Made by a program: the position numbers and the translations under genes. The notes beneath the pieces are model-generated. The model was not told where the DNA came from. It saw only the letters and a program-made list of their open reading frames with translations, and did not search any database. Below, piece after piece: positions 1 through 8,557 of a stretch of DNA of 64,000 nt (positions are counted from its first letter, which is position 1; each line of letters begins with the position of its first letter). The stretch is from NCBI GenBank assembly GCA_902595535.1, contig CACJQI010000001.1, positions 62,001 to 126,000 of the forward strand. Reading direction: 5' to 3'. The DNA comes from an uncultured Pelagibacteraceae bacterium. GTDB taxonomy: Bacteria > Pseudomonadota > Alphaproteobacteria > Pelagibacterales > Pelagibacteraceae.

Positions 1-1
1 T

Positions 2-1573
2 ATTGCTGATGGACATACTAGAATTACTAGAAAACCAGCTGTCTGTCTTGTTGGACCAGAAGGTTTTGCAAACGCAGTACCTTCAATGATGGAGGCTTGG
101 GGAGAAAGATCACCAGTTATTTTTATTACTGGTTCAAGTAGTTTAAAAAGACAAGGTTCAGGAGGTTTTAAAGAAATAGACGACGTTTCTATTGCTGCAC
201 CTTTAACAAAGTATAGTGCAAGCATAACAGATGGAACTAGAATTAGAGAATTTGTGGACAAAGCATATAGAATAGCAACTAATGGATATCCTGGGGCTGT
301 TCATTTAAGTTTACCAGTTGATATTATGTTTTCTTCTTTTTCAGAAGATGCGGGACTTGAGGAAAGACCTTTTTCTCATCAAGCAAAACCAGTTGATAAA
401 GCATGGCCAGATCCAAAAAATATTTCTGAAATATTAGAGCTTGCATGCAATGCAAAAAAACCAGTTTTAATTGGTGGGCATGGAGTTTGGTGGTCTGAGT
501 CTGAAAAAAAATTAGAAGAAGTTGGAAACAATTTATCTATACCGATTTTTAATATTCCTTATCACCAAAAATTATTAGGAGAAGAAGCAAATGCTTATAT
601 GGGGTTAGCAGATATTCATCAGTATCCTCCATCAAAGTTTGCATTACATGAATCTGACTTAGTATTAATGGTTGGAGCAAGACTAGATAATCAAATGAAT
701 TTTGGTAATCCTCCTCTTTTTCCAAAATCAACTAAACTTGTTTGTATAAATGGATCTCATGAGGAAATTGAACTTAATAGAGCAGCAGATATAAATCTAT
801 TATGTGACCCAGGTGTATTTTTAGATACTTTAAAAAACCTCAAAAAAAATAACAAATGGAATTTAGGTAATGAATGGTTTGATCTTAATAAATCAAAAAA
901 ACAAGAATGGGTTAATAAAACTTTAGAGGATTTAAATAAAGAAACTAAAAAAGCAGAATCTAATGGGGGGAAAATGCATCCACTTCAATTAGCTTTAGAT
1001 GTTCAGGATGCAATTGGAGAAAAAGACTGGTTAGTTATTGATGGAGGTAATACTCATTTTTGGTCTGAAATTGCGATCAATATTGCAGGTTCAAAAGGAA
1101 AAAAAATTGGAGGCATTTTACATCCTGGAACATTTAGTATGCTAGGTGTTGGTGTACCTTTTGCACTGTCTGCAAAAAATACTCATCCAGATTCAAATGT
1201 AATTTTAATTAGTGGTGATGGAGCTTTTCTTTCTGGAGGCTTATCAATTGAAGCTGCCTTTCAAGAGAATAAACCAATAGTAGTTGTAATAGATAATAAT
1301 GGAGGTTTAGATTGTATTTCTCAACAACAAGAACGTTTGTTTGATAGTGGAAAACATTTTGCTACAGATTTTAGAGACATACCGTTTCATAAAATTTTTG
1401 AGGGATTTGGTGGACATGGTGAGTTAGTTACAAAAAGAGAGGAATTAGCTCCAGCATTAAAAAGGGCTTTAGAAAGTGGAAAAACTGCATGTGTAAACGT
1501 CAAAGCTAAAGGTGTAATAAGTCCAATAGTTGCTGCAGTTAGCGACAAAAGAGATAAGGCTTCAATAGAATAA
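2..1573 (+). CDS. ThDP-dependent enzyme, acetolactate-synthase-like (5' partial)
   Basis: Thiamine-diphosphate-dependent carboligase/decarboxylase of the acetolactate synthase-like family. The reading frame is open from base 2, so the start and the cofactor-activating glutamate lie upstream of the window; 523 residues are visible. The visible part holds the end of the pyrimidine-binding domain, the central domain (about residues 130-290) and the pyrophosphate-binding domain with the GDG...NN metal/ThDP motif (SGDGAFLSGG then DNNGG). It is followed after 4 bases by a transthyretin-like gene and then a DmdA homologue, probably one operon. The substrate cannot be read from the sequence; oxalyl-CoA decarboxylase-, benzoylformate decarboxylase- or glyoxylate carboligase-like activities are alternatives. 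Confidence 0.85.
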   Translation: MADGHTRITRKPAVCLVGPEGFANAVPSMMEAWGERSPVIFITGSSSLKRQGSGGFKEIDDVSIAAPLTKYSASITDGTRIREFVDKAYRIATNGYPGAVHLSLPVDIMFSSFSEDAGLEERPFSHQAKPVDKAWPDPKNISEILELACNAKKPVLIGGHGVWWSESEKKLEEVGNNLSIPIFNIPYHQKLLGEEANAYMGLADIHQYPPSKFALHESDLVLMVGARLDNQMNFGNPPLFPKSTKLVCINGSHEEIELNRAADINLLCDPGVFLDTLKNLKKNNKWNLGNEWFDLNKSKKQEWVNKTLEDLNKETKKAESNGGKMHPLQLALDVQDAIGEKDWLVIDGGNTHFWSEIAINIAGSKGKKIGGILHPGTFSMLGVGVPFALSAKNTHPDSNVILISGDGAFLSGGLSIEAAFQENKPIVVVIDNNGGLDCISQQQERLFDSGKHFATDFRDIPFHKIFEGFGGHGELVTKREELAPALKRALESGKTACVNVKAKGVISPIVAAVSDKRDKASIE

Positions 1574-1577
1574 ACTT

Positions 1578-1913
1578 ATGGCAACTTTATCTTCTCACTT
1601 ACTTAATTCAGTTGATGGAACTCATGCAAATGGAGTTAAAGTTATAATTAATCAAATAAATTCATCTGGAAATAAAATTATTTTTTTTGAAACTGAAACT
1701 GATAGTGGAGGTAGAATTTTAAAAGATTTTAATCTTTCGGAAGACGATTGTAATTGTGACTATGAAATGATCTGTAAAACTTCTGACTATTTTTCTAAAA
1801 AAAAAATTGTTTCTGAAATAATAATTAAATTTAGAATGGAAGATCCTAAAAAAAAATATCACTTACCTATTATTATATCTCCAAATGGTTATTCAATTTG
1901 GTGGTCTCAATAA
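1578..1913 (+). CDS. Transthyretin-like / 5-hydroxyisourate hydrolase-family protein
   Basis: 111 residues, the usual length for the HIUase/transthyretin-like family, whose known reaction is hydrolysis of 5-hydroxyisourate in urate breakdown. Family signatures are the N-terminal SSHLLNS motif with its His, an Arg after the TDSGG turn, and the C-terminal YHLPIIISPNGYS segment carrying the second His. The family's terminal Tyr-Arg-Gly-Ser tetrapeptide is replaced by Trp-Trp-Ser-Gln, so urate-pathway activity is doubtful. It starts 4 bases after the ThDP enzyme and ends 16 bases before the DmdA homologue, so it is probably co-transcribed. No other urate-pathway gene is present. Confidence 0.7.
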   Translation: MATLSSHLLNSVDGTHANGVKVIINQINSSGNKIIFFETETDSGGRILKDFNLSEDDCNCDYEMICKTSDYFSKKKIVSEIIIKFRMEDPKKKYHLPIIISPNGYSIWWSQ

Positions 1914-1929
1914 TTAATTAAATTTTTTT

Positions 1930-3075
1930 ATGTCTAAAAATATAAAATTAAACATGTCGAGAAGAATTAGAAGAACTCCATTTACAAACCGAGTTGAGCA
2001 ACATGGTGTTTCAGATTTCACTGTTGTAAATCACATGCTTTTACCAAAAGGGTTTAAAAATTCAGTTGAGGAGGATTATTGGCATTTAAGTAAAGATGTA
2101 CAAATTTGGGATGTTTCTTGTCAAAGACAAGTGCAAATTAGTGGGCCCGATGCTGCTGAACTTGTCCAAAAATTAACTCCACGTTCGTTGCATAATATGG
2201 AAACTGGAAAATGTTTTTATATTCCGATGTTAAATGAAAATGGTGGAATGATAAATGATCCAGTATTACTCAAACTAGATGACGATATGTTTTGGATCTC
2301 AATAGCAGACTCAGATATTTTATTATGGTCGAAAGGTTATGCTTTAGGCTTAAACTTAAATGTAAAAATTGAAGAACCAGATGTTTACCCTTTGGCAATT
2401 CAGGGACCTAAATCTGAAGATTTAATGGCGTCAATATTTGGAGAAGAAATAAGAAAGATAAAATTTTTTAATTTTAGAGTATTGGATTTTGAAGGAACAA
2501 AACAAATTGTTGCAAGATCAGGCTATAGTAAACAAGATGGTTTTGAGATTTATTTTAAAGTTCACGAAAATTATTTTGATAAAATTGAAATGGGTGAAAA
2601 ACTTTGGGATACGATCTGGCAAGCTGGAAAAGAATTTAATATCTCTCCTGGTTGTCCAAATTTAATTGATAGAATTGAATGTGGACTTATGTCTTATGGA
2701 AATGATTTTACTGGAGAAAATAATCCATTTGAGTGTAACTTAGATAAGTATTGTCACAGTAATGCTTCTCATGAATACATTGGAAAAACAGCTTTAACTA
2801 AAATTCAAAGTGATGGCATTAAACAAAGAATGAGAGGTATTATTTTTGATGGGGACCCATGTCCGGCAACCAGTCAACCTTTAAAAGTACTTTCAAAAGA
2901 TAATGTTAAGATTGGCCAAATTACATCTGGCATCTTCTCTCCAAGAATTAAAAAAAATATTGGTTTATCAATGATTTTAAAAGACCATTGGGAGATTGGA
3001 GAAAAAGTAATTGTTCAAACTCACGATGGAGATAAAAGAAATGGGACGATAACATCTTTGCCATTTCCAGATTAA
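1930..3075 (+). CDS. DmdA/GcvT-family protein, probable dimethylsulfoniopropionate demethylase homologue
   Basis: 381 residues of the GcvT-like aminomethyltransferase fold. From memory of the family it strongly resembles DmdA, which transfers a methyl group from dimethylsulfoniopropionate to tetrahydrofolate. Shared stretches include RRIRRTPFTNRVE near the N-terminus, NHMLLP, WDVSCQRQVQ, DPVLLKLDDDMFWISIADSD and ARSGYSKQ. DmdA is about 370 residues. The ten or so residues before RRIRRTPF could be an extension; another ATG exists at residue 9. The neighbours are not DmdB/C/D, so this may be a DmdA paralogue acting on another methylated onium compound. Confidence is high for the family and moderate for DMSP as substrate. 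Confidence 0.8.
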   Translation: MSKNIKLNMSRRIRRTPFTNRVEQHGVSDFTVVNHMLLPKGFKNSVEEDYWHLSKDVQIWDVSCQRQVQISGPDAAELVQKLTPRSLHNMETGKCFYIPMLNENGGMINDPVLLKLDDDMFWISIADSDILLWSKGYALGLNLNVKIEEPDVYPLAIQGPKSEDLMASIFGEEIRKIKFFNFRVLDFEGTKQIVARSGYSKQDGFEIYFKVHENYFDKIEMGEKLWDTIWQAGKEFNISPGCPNLIDRIECGLMSYGNDFTGENNPFECNLDKYCHSNASHEYIGKTALTKIQSDGIKQRMRGIIFDGDPCPATSQPLKVLSKDNVKIGQITSGIFSPRIKKNIGLSMILKDHWEIGEKVIVQTHDGDKRNGTITSLPFPD

Positions 3076-3094
3076 GTAGTTATATATATGCTCT

Positions 3095-4219
3095 ATGTTT
3101 AAAGCAGTAATAGCAGGTTATTCAAGATCACCTTTTACGATGGCAAGAAAAGGTGAATTAATAGACGTAAAACCTGTAAACTTACTGGCTGAGGTCATCA
3201 ATAATCTTGTTTCAAAAACTAATGTTAATAAAGCTGATATTGAAGATATTGTAATTGGTTGTGCTTTTCAGACTGGTGAACAATGTTTTAATATTGGTAA
3301 ACTAGTAACCTTTCTGACAGATATGGACATTAAAACTTCAGGAATGACAGTGGATAGATGGTGTGGGTCCTCAATGGAAGGTATTCACATTGCTGCAGGG
3401 AAAATAGCAATGGGATCTGGAAAAGTTTTTATTTGTGGAGGTGTAGAAAGCATGACCAGAGTAACAACTGGTTTTGATCCTATGCCATATCCTTATGACG
3501 GGAAAGAAAACCCAAATGTATACTTTTCAATGGGAACTACTGCCGAGAATGTTGCAAAACAATATTCCATCTCAAGGACAGAACAACAAGAATTTGCAAT
3601 TTCAAGTCATCAAAAAGCGTTTGAAGCACAATCTAAAGGAAAATTTAAAGATGAAATAGTTTCGATAGGAAACTGTTCTCAAGATAGCAATATAAGACCT
3701 AATAGTAATCAAGAAAAATTAGATAGTTTAAAATTAGCATTCGATCAAAATGGAACTGTGACTGCAGCAACTTCATCACCACTAACTGATGGTGCAGCAG
3801 CTACTTTAATTTGTGAAGAGCAATATGCAAAAGATAATAATTTAGAAATTTTAGGTAGAATTATATCTACATCTGTTCAAGGATGTAAAGCTGATACGAT
3901 GGGCTTAGGTCCAATAGGTGCTACTCAGAAAGCTTTAACAAGAGCTAAATTGTCAATTAAAGATATTGATATTGTAGAACTTAATGAAGCATTTGCATCT
4001 CAATCTTTGGCTTGCATAAAAGACTTAAGAATAGATCCAAGCAAAGTAAACTTGGATGGTGGAGCATTAGCTTTAGGTCATCCACTTGGGGCAACAGGTG
4101 CTAGAATAACTGGAAAAGTGGCCCAACTATTAAAAAGAGAAAATAAAAAATATGCTTTGGCTTCTCAATGTATAGGACTTGGGATGGGTATTGCTACGAT
4201 AATTGAGTCTGTAGATTAA
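3095..4219 (+). CDS. Thiolase family protein (acetyl-CoA acyltransferase)
   Basis: 374-residue thiolase, a cytoplasmic enzyme that condenses or cleaves acyl-CoA. The nucleophilic cysteine is C90 in the DRWCGSSMEG motif. The NEAFASQ motif and GGALALGHPLGATG (catalytic His) follow, and the second catalytic cysteine is C359 in QCIGLGMG. All catalytic elements are intact and the length is slightly below the usual 390. It lies 19 bases after the DmdA homologue and 7 bases before the aminotransferase, so it is probably the fourth gene of the same operon. Beta-oxidation-type cleavage of a 3-ketoacyl-CoA is likely; the specific substrate is unknown. Confidence 0.9.
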   Translation: MFKAVIAGYSRSPFTMARKGELIDVKPVNLLAEVINNLVSKTNVNKADIEDIVIGCAFQTGEQCFNIGKLVTFLTDMDIKTSGMTVDRWCGSSMEGIHIAAGKIAMGSGKVFICGGVESMTRVTTGFDPMPYPYDGKENPNVYFSMGTTAENVAKQYSISRTEQQEFAISSHQKAFEAQSKGKFKDEIVSIGNCSQDSNIRPNSNQEKLDSLKLAFDQNGTVTAATSSPLTDGAAATLICEEQYAKDNNLEILGRIISTSVQGCKADTMGLGPIGATQKALTRAKLSIKDIDIVELNEAFASQSLACIKDLRIDPSKVNLDGGALALGHPLGATGARITGKVAQLLKRENKKYALASQCIGLGMGIATIIESVD

Positions 4220-4226
4220 TTTACAC

Positions 4227-5108
4227 ATGCAACAATTACCATTTGATAAAAGATCTGGAAAAATTTGGTTCAACAATGAATTATGTGAATGGCAAGATGC
4301 AAGAGTTCATATCATCAGTCATGGAATGCATTATGCAAGTTTAGTTTTCGAAGGTTTACGAGTTTACAACACAAAAATTTTTAAATTAGAGGAACATACA
4401 GATAGACTTTTTAATTCTGCACAAATATTAGATATGAAAATCCCTTACTCATATGATGAAATTATCAAGGCTACAAAAAAACTAGTTACTGATCAAAATA
4501 TTCAAAATGGATATGTTAGACCATTTGTTTGGCGAGGTAGTGAGATGATGGGAGTTTCTGCTCAAAATACAAAAATAAATGTTGCAATTGCGATATGGGA
4601 ATGGCCAACTTATTTTGACCCAGATCTAAAATTAAAAGGTATAAAATTAAATATTTCTCAATGGCAAAGACCTCCTCAAAATTCATCACCTTGGCAAAGT
4701 AAAGCGGCAGGATTATATATGATTTGCACACTTTCAAAACACCAAGCAGAAAAAGAAGGGTACACTGACTCTCTTATGTTGGATCATGAAGGAAATATTG
4801 CTGAAGCTACTAGTGCTAATATTTTTTTTAAAGATGAAAAAAATGAACTGCACACTCCAATTCCAGACTCTTTTTTAGACGGTATAACTAGAAAAACTGT
4901 AATAGATCTAGCAAAATCAAAAAATATCAAAATACATGAAAGAAAAATATCTCCAAATGAACTATCTAATTTTAAAGGTTGTTTTATTACGGGCACAGCA
5001 GCAGAAGTAACTCCTGTTGGAAAAATCTTAGATAACAGTTTTGAAGTTTGTGATTTAATTAAAGATTTATCTTCTAGTTATGAAAAACTAGTTGGTAAAA
5101 ATGATTAA
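4227..5108 (+). CDS. ilvE: Branched-chain amino acid aminotransferase
   Basis: 293-residue class IV PLP aminotransferase, matching the usual IlvE length. It interconverts Leu/Ile/Val and their 2-keto acids with glutamate as partner. The PLP lysine is K159 in PWQSKAAGLY, and the GNIAEATSANIF motif with the cofactor-contacting Glu is present. The N-terminal GKIWFNNELCEWQDA and FEGLR motifs are typical. It is the last gene of the plus-strand run; the next gene is convergent. A broader aminotransferase role within the DmdA-family cluster is possible, since the cluster is not a branched-chain biosynthesis operon. Confidence 0.88.
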   Translation: MQQLPFDKRSGKIWFNNELCEWQDARVHIISHGMHYASLVFEGLRVYNTKIFKLEEHTDRLFNSAQILDMKIPYSYDEIIKATKKLVTDQNIQNGYVRPFVWRGSEMMGVSAQNTKINVAIAIWEWPTYFDPDLKLKGIKLNISQWQRPPQNSSPWQSKAAGLYMICTLSKHQAEKEGYTDSLMLDHEGNIAEATSANIFFKDEKNELHTPIPDSFLDGITRKTVIDLAKSKNIKIHERKISPNELSNFKGCFITGTAAEVTPVGKILDNSFEVCDLIKDLSSSYEKLVGKND

Positions 5109-5111
5109 AAA

Positions 5112-5131
5112 AATAGAAATTTTATTCTATT
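5112..5131. terminator. AT-rich hairpin between convergent genes
   Basis: A 7-bp inverted repeat (AATAGAA at 5112-5118, TTCTATT at 5125-5131) lies between the stop codons of ilvE and the opposing permease gene. A-rich sequence lies on the left and the stem is weak. It could act as a bidirectional terminator, but the stability is low. Confidence 0.3.
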
Positions 5132-5138
5132 GTAAGAG

Positions 5139-5993
5139 TTAATGATTAATTCCTCTTAATCTCTCTGATCTTCTTCTTAAAAGTTCTGCACTAACTAAAA
5201 TTAAAGTAGACATTATAATTAAACAAGTTGCAACTGCCATGATCGTTGGGCTTAATTGCTCTCTTAAACCAACCCACATTTGAATTGGAATTGTAGTATT
5301 TTCTAACCCAGCTAAGAATAAAACAACCACAACTTCATCAAAAGAAGTTACAAAAGCAAATAAAGCTCCAGAAATTACACCAGGCATAATTAAAGGAAGT
5401 GTTATTTTCATAAATGTATTAACAGGATTGCTTCCTAAACTTGCAGCAGCTCTTGTTACACTGTGGTCAAAACCAGATAAAGTTGCTGTAACCGTAATTA
5501 CAACAAATGGAGTTCCTAAAATTATATGTGATAATACTATACCTGTATGTGTTGCCGCTAAACCTACTTTAGCCATAAAGAAAAATATTGCAGTTCCTGA
5601 AATAATCAAAGGAACAATCATAGGTGAAATTAATAATGCCATAAAGGCAGCTTTGTAAGGCATATGTCTACTACTTAAACCTAAAGCAGCTACAGTTCCT
5701 AAAACTGTTGAGCCTATTGTTGCAAAAAAAGCAATCACTAGACTATTTTTTGTGGCCAGACCCCAAGGATTTTTAGTTCCATAAATCATATCCTCATACC
5801 ACCTTAAAGAAAAACCTTCTGGATCAAGTGCCAACATTTTTGATGAAAAGTGGATGTATTGTTCAGCGTTAAATGAAAGCGGCAAAATTACAAACAATGG
5901 AGCAATTAAAAAAAAGAATACTAAGCCGCAAAATGTTAAATAAGTGTAGTGCCAAATTCTATAATTTAAAGGTGTATGATTTGGTAAAGCCAT
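5139..5993 (-). CDS. potC: Spermidine/putrescine-type ABC transporter permease, PotC-like
   Basis: 284-residue inner-membrane permease with about six hydrophobic segments and the binding-protein-dependent transport EAA loop (residues about 180-200, RAAASLGSNPVNTF...PLIMPG). It pairs with the longer PotB-like permease encoded 3 bases upstream. It is the final gene of the operon that begins with the ectoine genes at 11595. Family assignment is secure, but the substrate may be ectoine or another compatible solute rather than a polyamine, given the operon context. Confidence 0.88.
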   Translation of the reverse strand: MALPNHTPLNYRIWHYTYLTFCGLVFFFLIAPLFVILPLSFNAEQYIHFSSKMLALDPEGFSLRWYEDMIYGTKNPWGLATKNSLVIAFFATIGSTVLGTVAALGLSSRHMPYKAAFMALLISPMIVPLIISGTAIFFFMAKVGLAATHTGIVLSHIILGTPFVVITVTATLSGFDHSVTRAAASLGSNPVNTFMKITLPLIMPGVISGALFAFVTSFDEVVVVLFLAGLENTTIPIQMWVGLREQLSPTIMAVATCLIIMSTLILVSAELLRRRSERLRGINH

Positions 5994-5996
5994 AAA

Positions 5997-7244
5997 TTAT
6001 CCTAACTTAATATTATCTATACCTACAAGTTTGTTATAGACCCAATAAATTGCTAAAACACCTACCAACAACATAGTTCCAAGTGCAGATGCAAAAGCCC
6101 AATCTAGTGAACTTTTCATATGATAAGCGATTGAATTACTGATTAAAGATCCACTAGCTCCACCTACTAATGCAGGTGTAATGTAATAACCGATAGCCAA
6201 AATAAAAACTAATAAACATCCTGCACCAATACCAGGAATAGTTAAAGGAAAATAAATTTTTACGAAAGATACTAAAGGTGTGCCACCCAATGATTTACCA
6301 GCTCTCATTAAACTTGGGGAAATTGTTTTCATCACACTATAAAGAGGTAACACCATGAAAGGTAATAATATTTGTGTCATTGCAACAAACGTACCAATTA
6401 CATTATACATTAGCTCTGGCCTATTATCATCTGCTGCTAAACCAAGCCAAACAATTAAATCATTTATTGGACCTTGTTGTTGAAGTAAAACCATCCAACT
6501 TGAGGTTCTTACCAATAATGACGTCCAAAAAGGAAGTAATACACAAATCATCAATAAATTACTATATTTCATCGGCAAAGTAGCAAGTAAATGTGAAATT
6601 GGATAAGCAAGGACAAAACAAAAAAGGGTAACCCAAAAAGCAACGTTAATTGTTCTCATCCACAAAATTTTATAAATCCTTCTATCTTCCTCTACCTGAA
6701 TAATATTTCTATCTTGGTCAAACCTCATATCAATTCCTTTAAGATATTTCGCATATGACCAGTTAGGAGCTGCATTTTTTAAAGCAACCAAATATTCAGG
6801 CTGCCCCCACCTTTTGTGTATCTTTATGAATTGCTCTTTATAATTACCCTCTTCAATCTTTTTTAACTTTCTAACAGTTTTTTTTATCAAACTACTAAAT
6901 CCAGATTTTTCATAATTTAATCTTGCAATAATTTTTCCATAAGTTTTGTTTTCTTTTAAATATTTTAGATCTTCATATATTGCCTTATAAACAGGCTCAT
7001 CTGGTAGATCTTGTCCATCCCAATTTTCCATGGCTTGAAATGTTTTGGGAAGCATTTTAGTGATCATACGATCGTCTACACTTCTAAATAGCATATCTCC
7101 AATTGGAAAAACGTAAATGATAAGTAAGAATAAAAATAATGGAGCTACTAGTAAAACTGCTTTAAGTTTATTTTTTCTCTCAGCTTTTTTGAGACTTTGC
7201 TCGAGAGGTATTCCGTCAGATGATAAAATTTGTTCTTGGCTCAT
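5997..7244 (-). CDS. potB: Spermidine/putrescine-type ABC transporter permease, PotB-like, with large periplasmic insert
   Basis: Inner-membrane permease partner of PotC. I chose the ATG at 7244 (MSQEQILSS, 415 residues). The longer frame to 7283 would be translated through the upstream terminator hairpin. The first membrane segment lies near residues 30-50. Then comes a charged segment of about 150 residues (roughly 55-200, many Lys/Tyr/Trp) before the remaining five membrane helices. Typical PotB is about 290 residues, so this insert is extra and probably periplasmic. The EAA loop (RAGKSLGGTPLVSF...PLTIPG) is present. Confidence 0.85.
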   Translation of the reverse strand: MSQEQILSSDGIPLEQSLKKAERKNKLKAVLLVAPLFLFLLIIYVFPIGDMLFRSVDDRMITKMLPKTFQAMENWDGQDLPDEPVYKAIYEDLKYLKENKTYGKIIARLNYEKSGFSSLIKKTVRKLKKIEEGNYKEQFIKIHKRWGQPEYLVALKNAAPNWSYAKYLKGIDMRFDQDRNIIQVEEDRRIYKILWMRTINVAFWVTLFCFVLAYPISHLLATLPMKYSNLLMICVLLPFWTSLLVRTSSWMVLLQQQGPINDLIVWLGLAADDNRPELMYNVIGTFVAMTQILLPFMVLPLYSVMKTISPSLMRAGKSLGGTPLVSFVKIYFPLTIPGIGAGCLLVFILAIGYYITPALVGGASGSLISNSIAYHMKSSLDWAFASALGTMLLVGVLAIYWVYNKLVGIDNIKLG

Positions 7245-7280
7245 AATAAAAAAAAGGGCAGTTATAAATAACTGCCCTTT
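7245..7280 (-). terminator. Intrinsic terminator/attenuator after potD
   Basis: A perfect 12-bp inverted repeat (7253-7264 with 7269-7280, loop TAAA) has GGGC/GCCC in the stem. Read on the minus strand it is followed by a run of eight T. It lies between the binding-protein gene and potB, so it probably lets the binding protein be made in excess over the membrane components, with read-through to potB and potC. Confidence 0.75.
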
Positions 7281-7315
7281 CAATATAGTATAAAAAACTA
7301 TTCTATAAAACTAAA

Positions 7316-8443
7316 TTATAGACCAGCTTTCATTGCTTCCCATTTCTCATTGATCTCATCCTGGTTATCTGCCCAGTAATCAGGGTTCATAAGAATGTGG
7401 CTTTTTAAGTTCGCTGGTGCTGTTGGCATATGTGGTACCATGTTAGTTTTACCATCTTTAAACCAAGGCTCTCCTGCTTCCATAATAGCAATTGAAGATT
7501 TTCTCCAAGGAGCGTAAGCAATATACTTAGCACTTCCTGCTAAACCTTCTGTACTAGTCATTTCAGCAAGTACTTTCATAGCACTTCCATCAGCATAGCC
7601 TGGACCATCTTTAACTAATGCAAAATATTCATAGTCAAGGATTTGAGCGTCCCAAACTTGTACAAGTGGAGTTCCTTCCATTTGTGCGTTAAAGAATCTA
7701 CCATTCCAACCTGTAGCCATTACTACTTCACCATTAGCTAATAGTTCTGGTGGTTGAGCTCCTGCATTCCAAAATACACATCCACCTTTAGGATCTGTAC
7801 AAAGTTTTTTAATTTTAGCTAAAGCTCTGTCAATACCAGGACCTTCCATTTTTCTGTAAAGTAAGTCACCACCAGCTTGCGCTCCGCTAGCTTTAACTCC
7901 ATCAGCAACCAATGCGATCTCTAAGTTAGACATTGCACCTTTGTAGATTGCTCTTTTACCAGGAAACTTTTTAGTATTGAAAAAGTCTTTAATTGTTTTT
8001 GGTTTTTTATCTCCGATTGTTGCATCATTATAAGCAAAGTTCCAAGAGTACAGGATGTTTCCAACCGCACACTTAGATGGCATGCTTGTAAAGAAGTCTT
8101 GACTTGCAGGTGTTCCATCTGGAGCCGGCAAGAAGTCTTTGTCAAAATCGAATTCATGGAAAATTCCTTCGTCACATCCGATGATTGTATCTTTTGCGTA
8201 CACATCCATGATGTCCCAAGTAATTGCTCCAGCTTCTTTTTGAGCTTTAATTTCTGATAATCCACCAGTGTAGTCTACCCAATTAACAGGTATTCCTAAC
8301 TTTTTAGCTGTAGGATCACCATACCCTAATTTTTGTGACTCTGTGTAAGCTCCACCCCAAGACACTACAGTAACTGCAAATGCTGAAGTTGTTACAGAAA
8401 GTACAAAAGAAAGAGCAAGTAATAATTTACTTAATTTTTTCAT
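7316..8443 (-). CDS. potD: Extracellular solute-binding protein, PotD/PotF family
   Basis: 375-residue periplasmic receptor of the polyamine-type ABC system. A clear signal peptide covers about residues 1-23 (MKKLSKLLLALSF...SAFA). The mature part begins with VTVVSWGGAYTESQ, typical of the family. A strong ribosome-binding site (GGAGGA) precedes the ATG, and a promoter-like motif lies upstream at 8478-8506. The gene is flanked by its own promoter and terminator within the operon, consistent with high expression. The ligand is unproven; co-location with eutA/doeA suggests ectoine or a related solute as well as polyamines. Confidence 0.88.
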   Translation of the reverse strand: MKKLSKLLLALSFVLSVTTSAFAVTVVSWGGAYTESQKLGYGDPTAKKLGIPVNWVDYTGGLSEIKAQKEAGAITWDIMDVYAKDTIIGCDEGIFHEFDFDKDFLPAPDGTPASQDFFTSMPSKCAVGNILYSWNFAYNDATIGDKKPKTIKDFFNTKKFPGKRAIYKGAMSNLEIALVADGVKASGAQAGGDLLYRKMEGPGIDRALAKIKKLCTDPKGGCVFWNAGAQPPELLANGEVVMATGWNGRFFNAQMEGTPLVQVWDAQILDYEYFALVKDGPGYADGSAMKVLAEMTSTEGLAGSAKYIAYAPWRKSSIAIMEAGEPWFKDGKTNMVPHMPTAPANLKSHILMNPDYWADNQDEINEKWEAMKAGL

Positions 8444-8477
8444 TTATCCTCCGTTTAAACGTTTTTTATAAAGCGAA

Positions 8478-8506
8478 AGTACAACAAAATTGACTACCTA
8501 AGTCAA
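8478..8506 (-). promoter_or_regulatory. Promoter-like site upstream of potD
   Basis: On the minus strand, TTGACT (8506-8501) is followed after 17 bases by TGTACT (8483-8478), resembling a sigma-70 promoter 35 bases upstream of the potD start. The -35 box is also the left arm of an imperfect palindrome (TTGACT-5-AGTCAA, 8490-8506), which could be an operator. Confidence 0.45.
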
Positions 8507-8557
8507 CATGTCATTTTAATATTGATTTAATTGGAATTTTTATAATTGTCAGAATTA

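Noticed and set aside
1-5108. Urate degradation pathway suggested by the HIUase-like gene
   Set aside because: No urate oxidase, OHCU decarboxylase or allantoinase is present, and the protein's terminal motif is altered.
7245-7283. Upstream start of potB at 7283
   Set aside because: That frame would translate the terminator hairpin; the internal ATG at 7244 gives a normal start.
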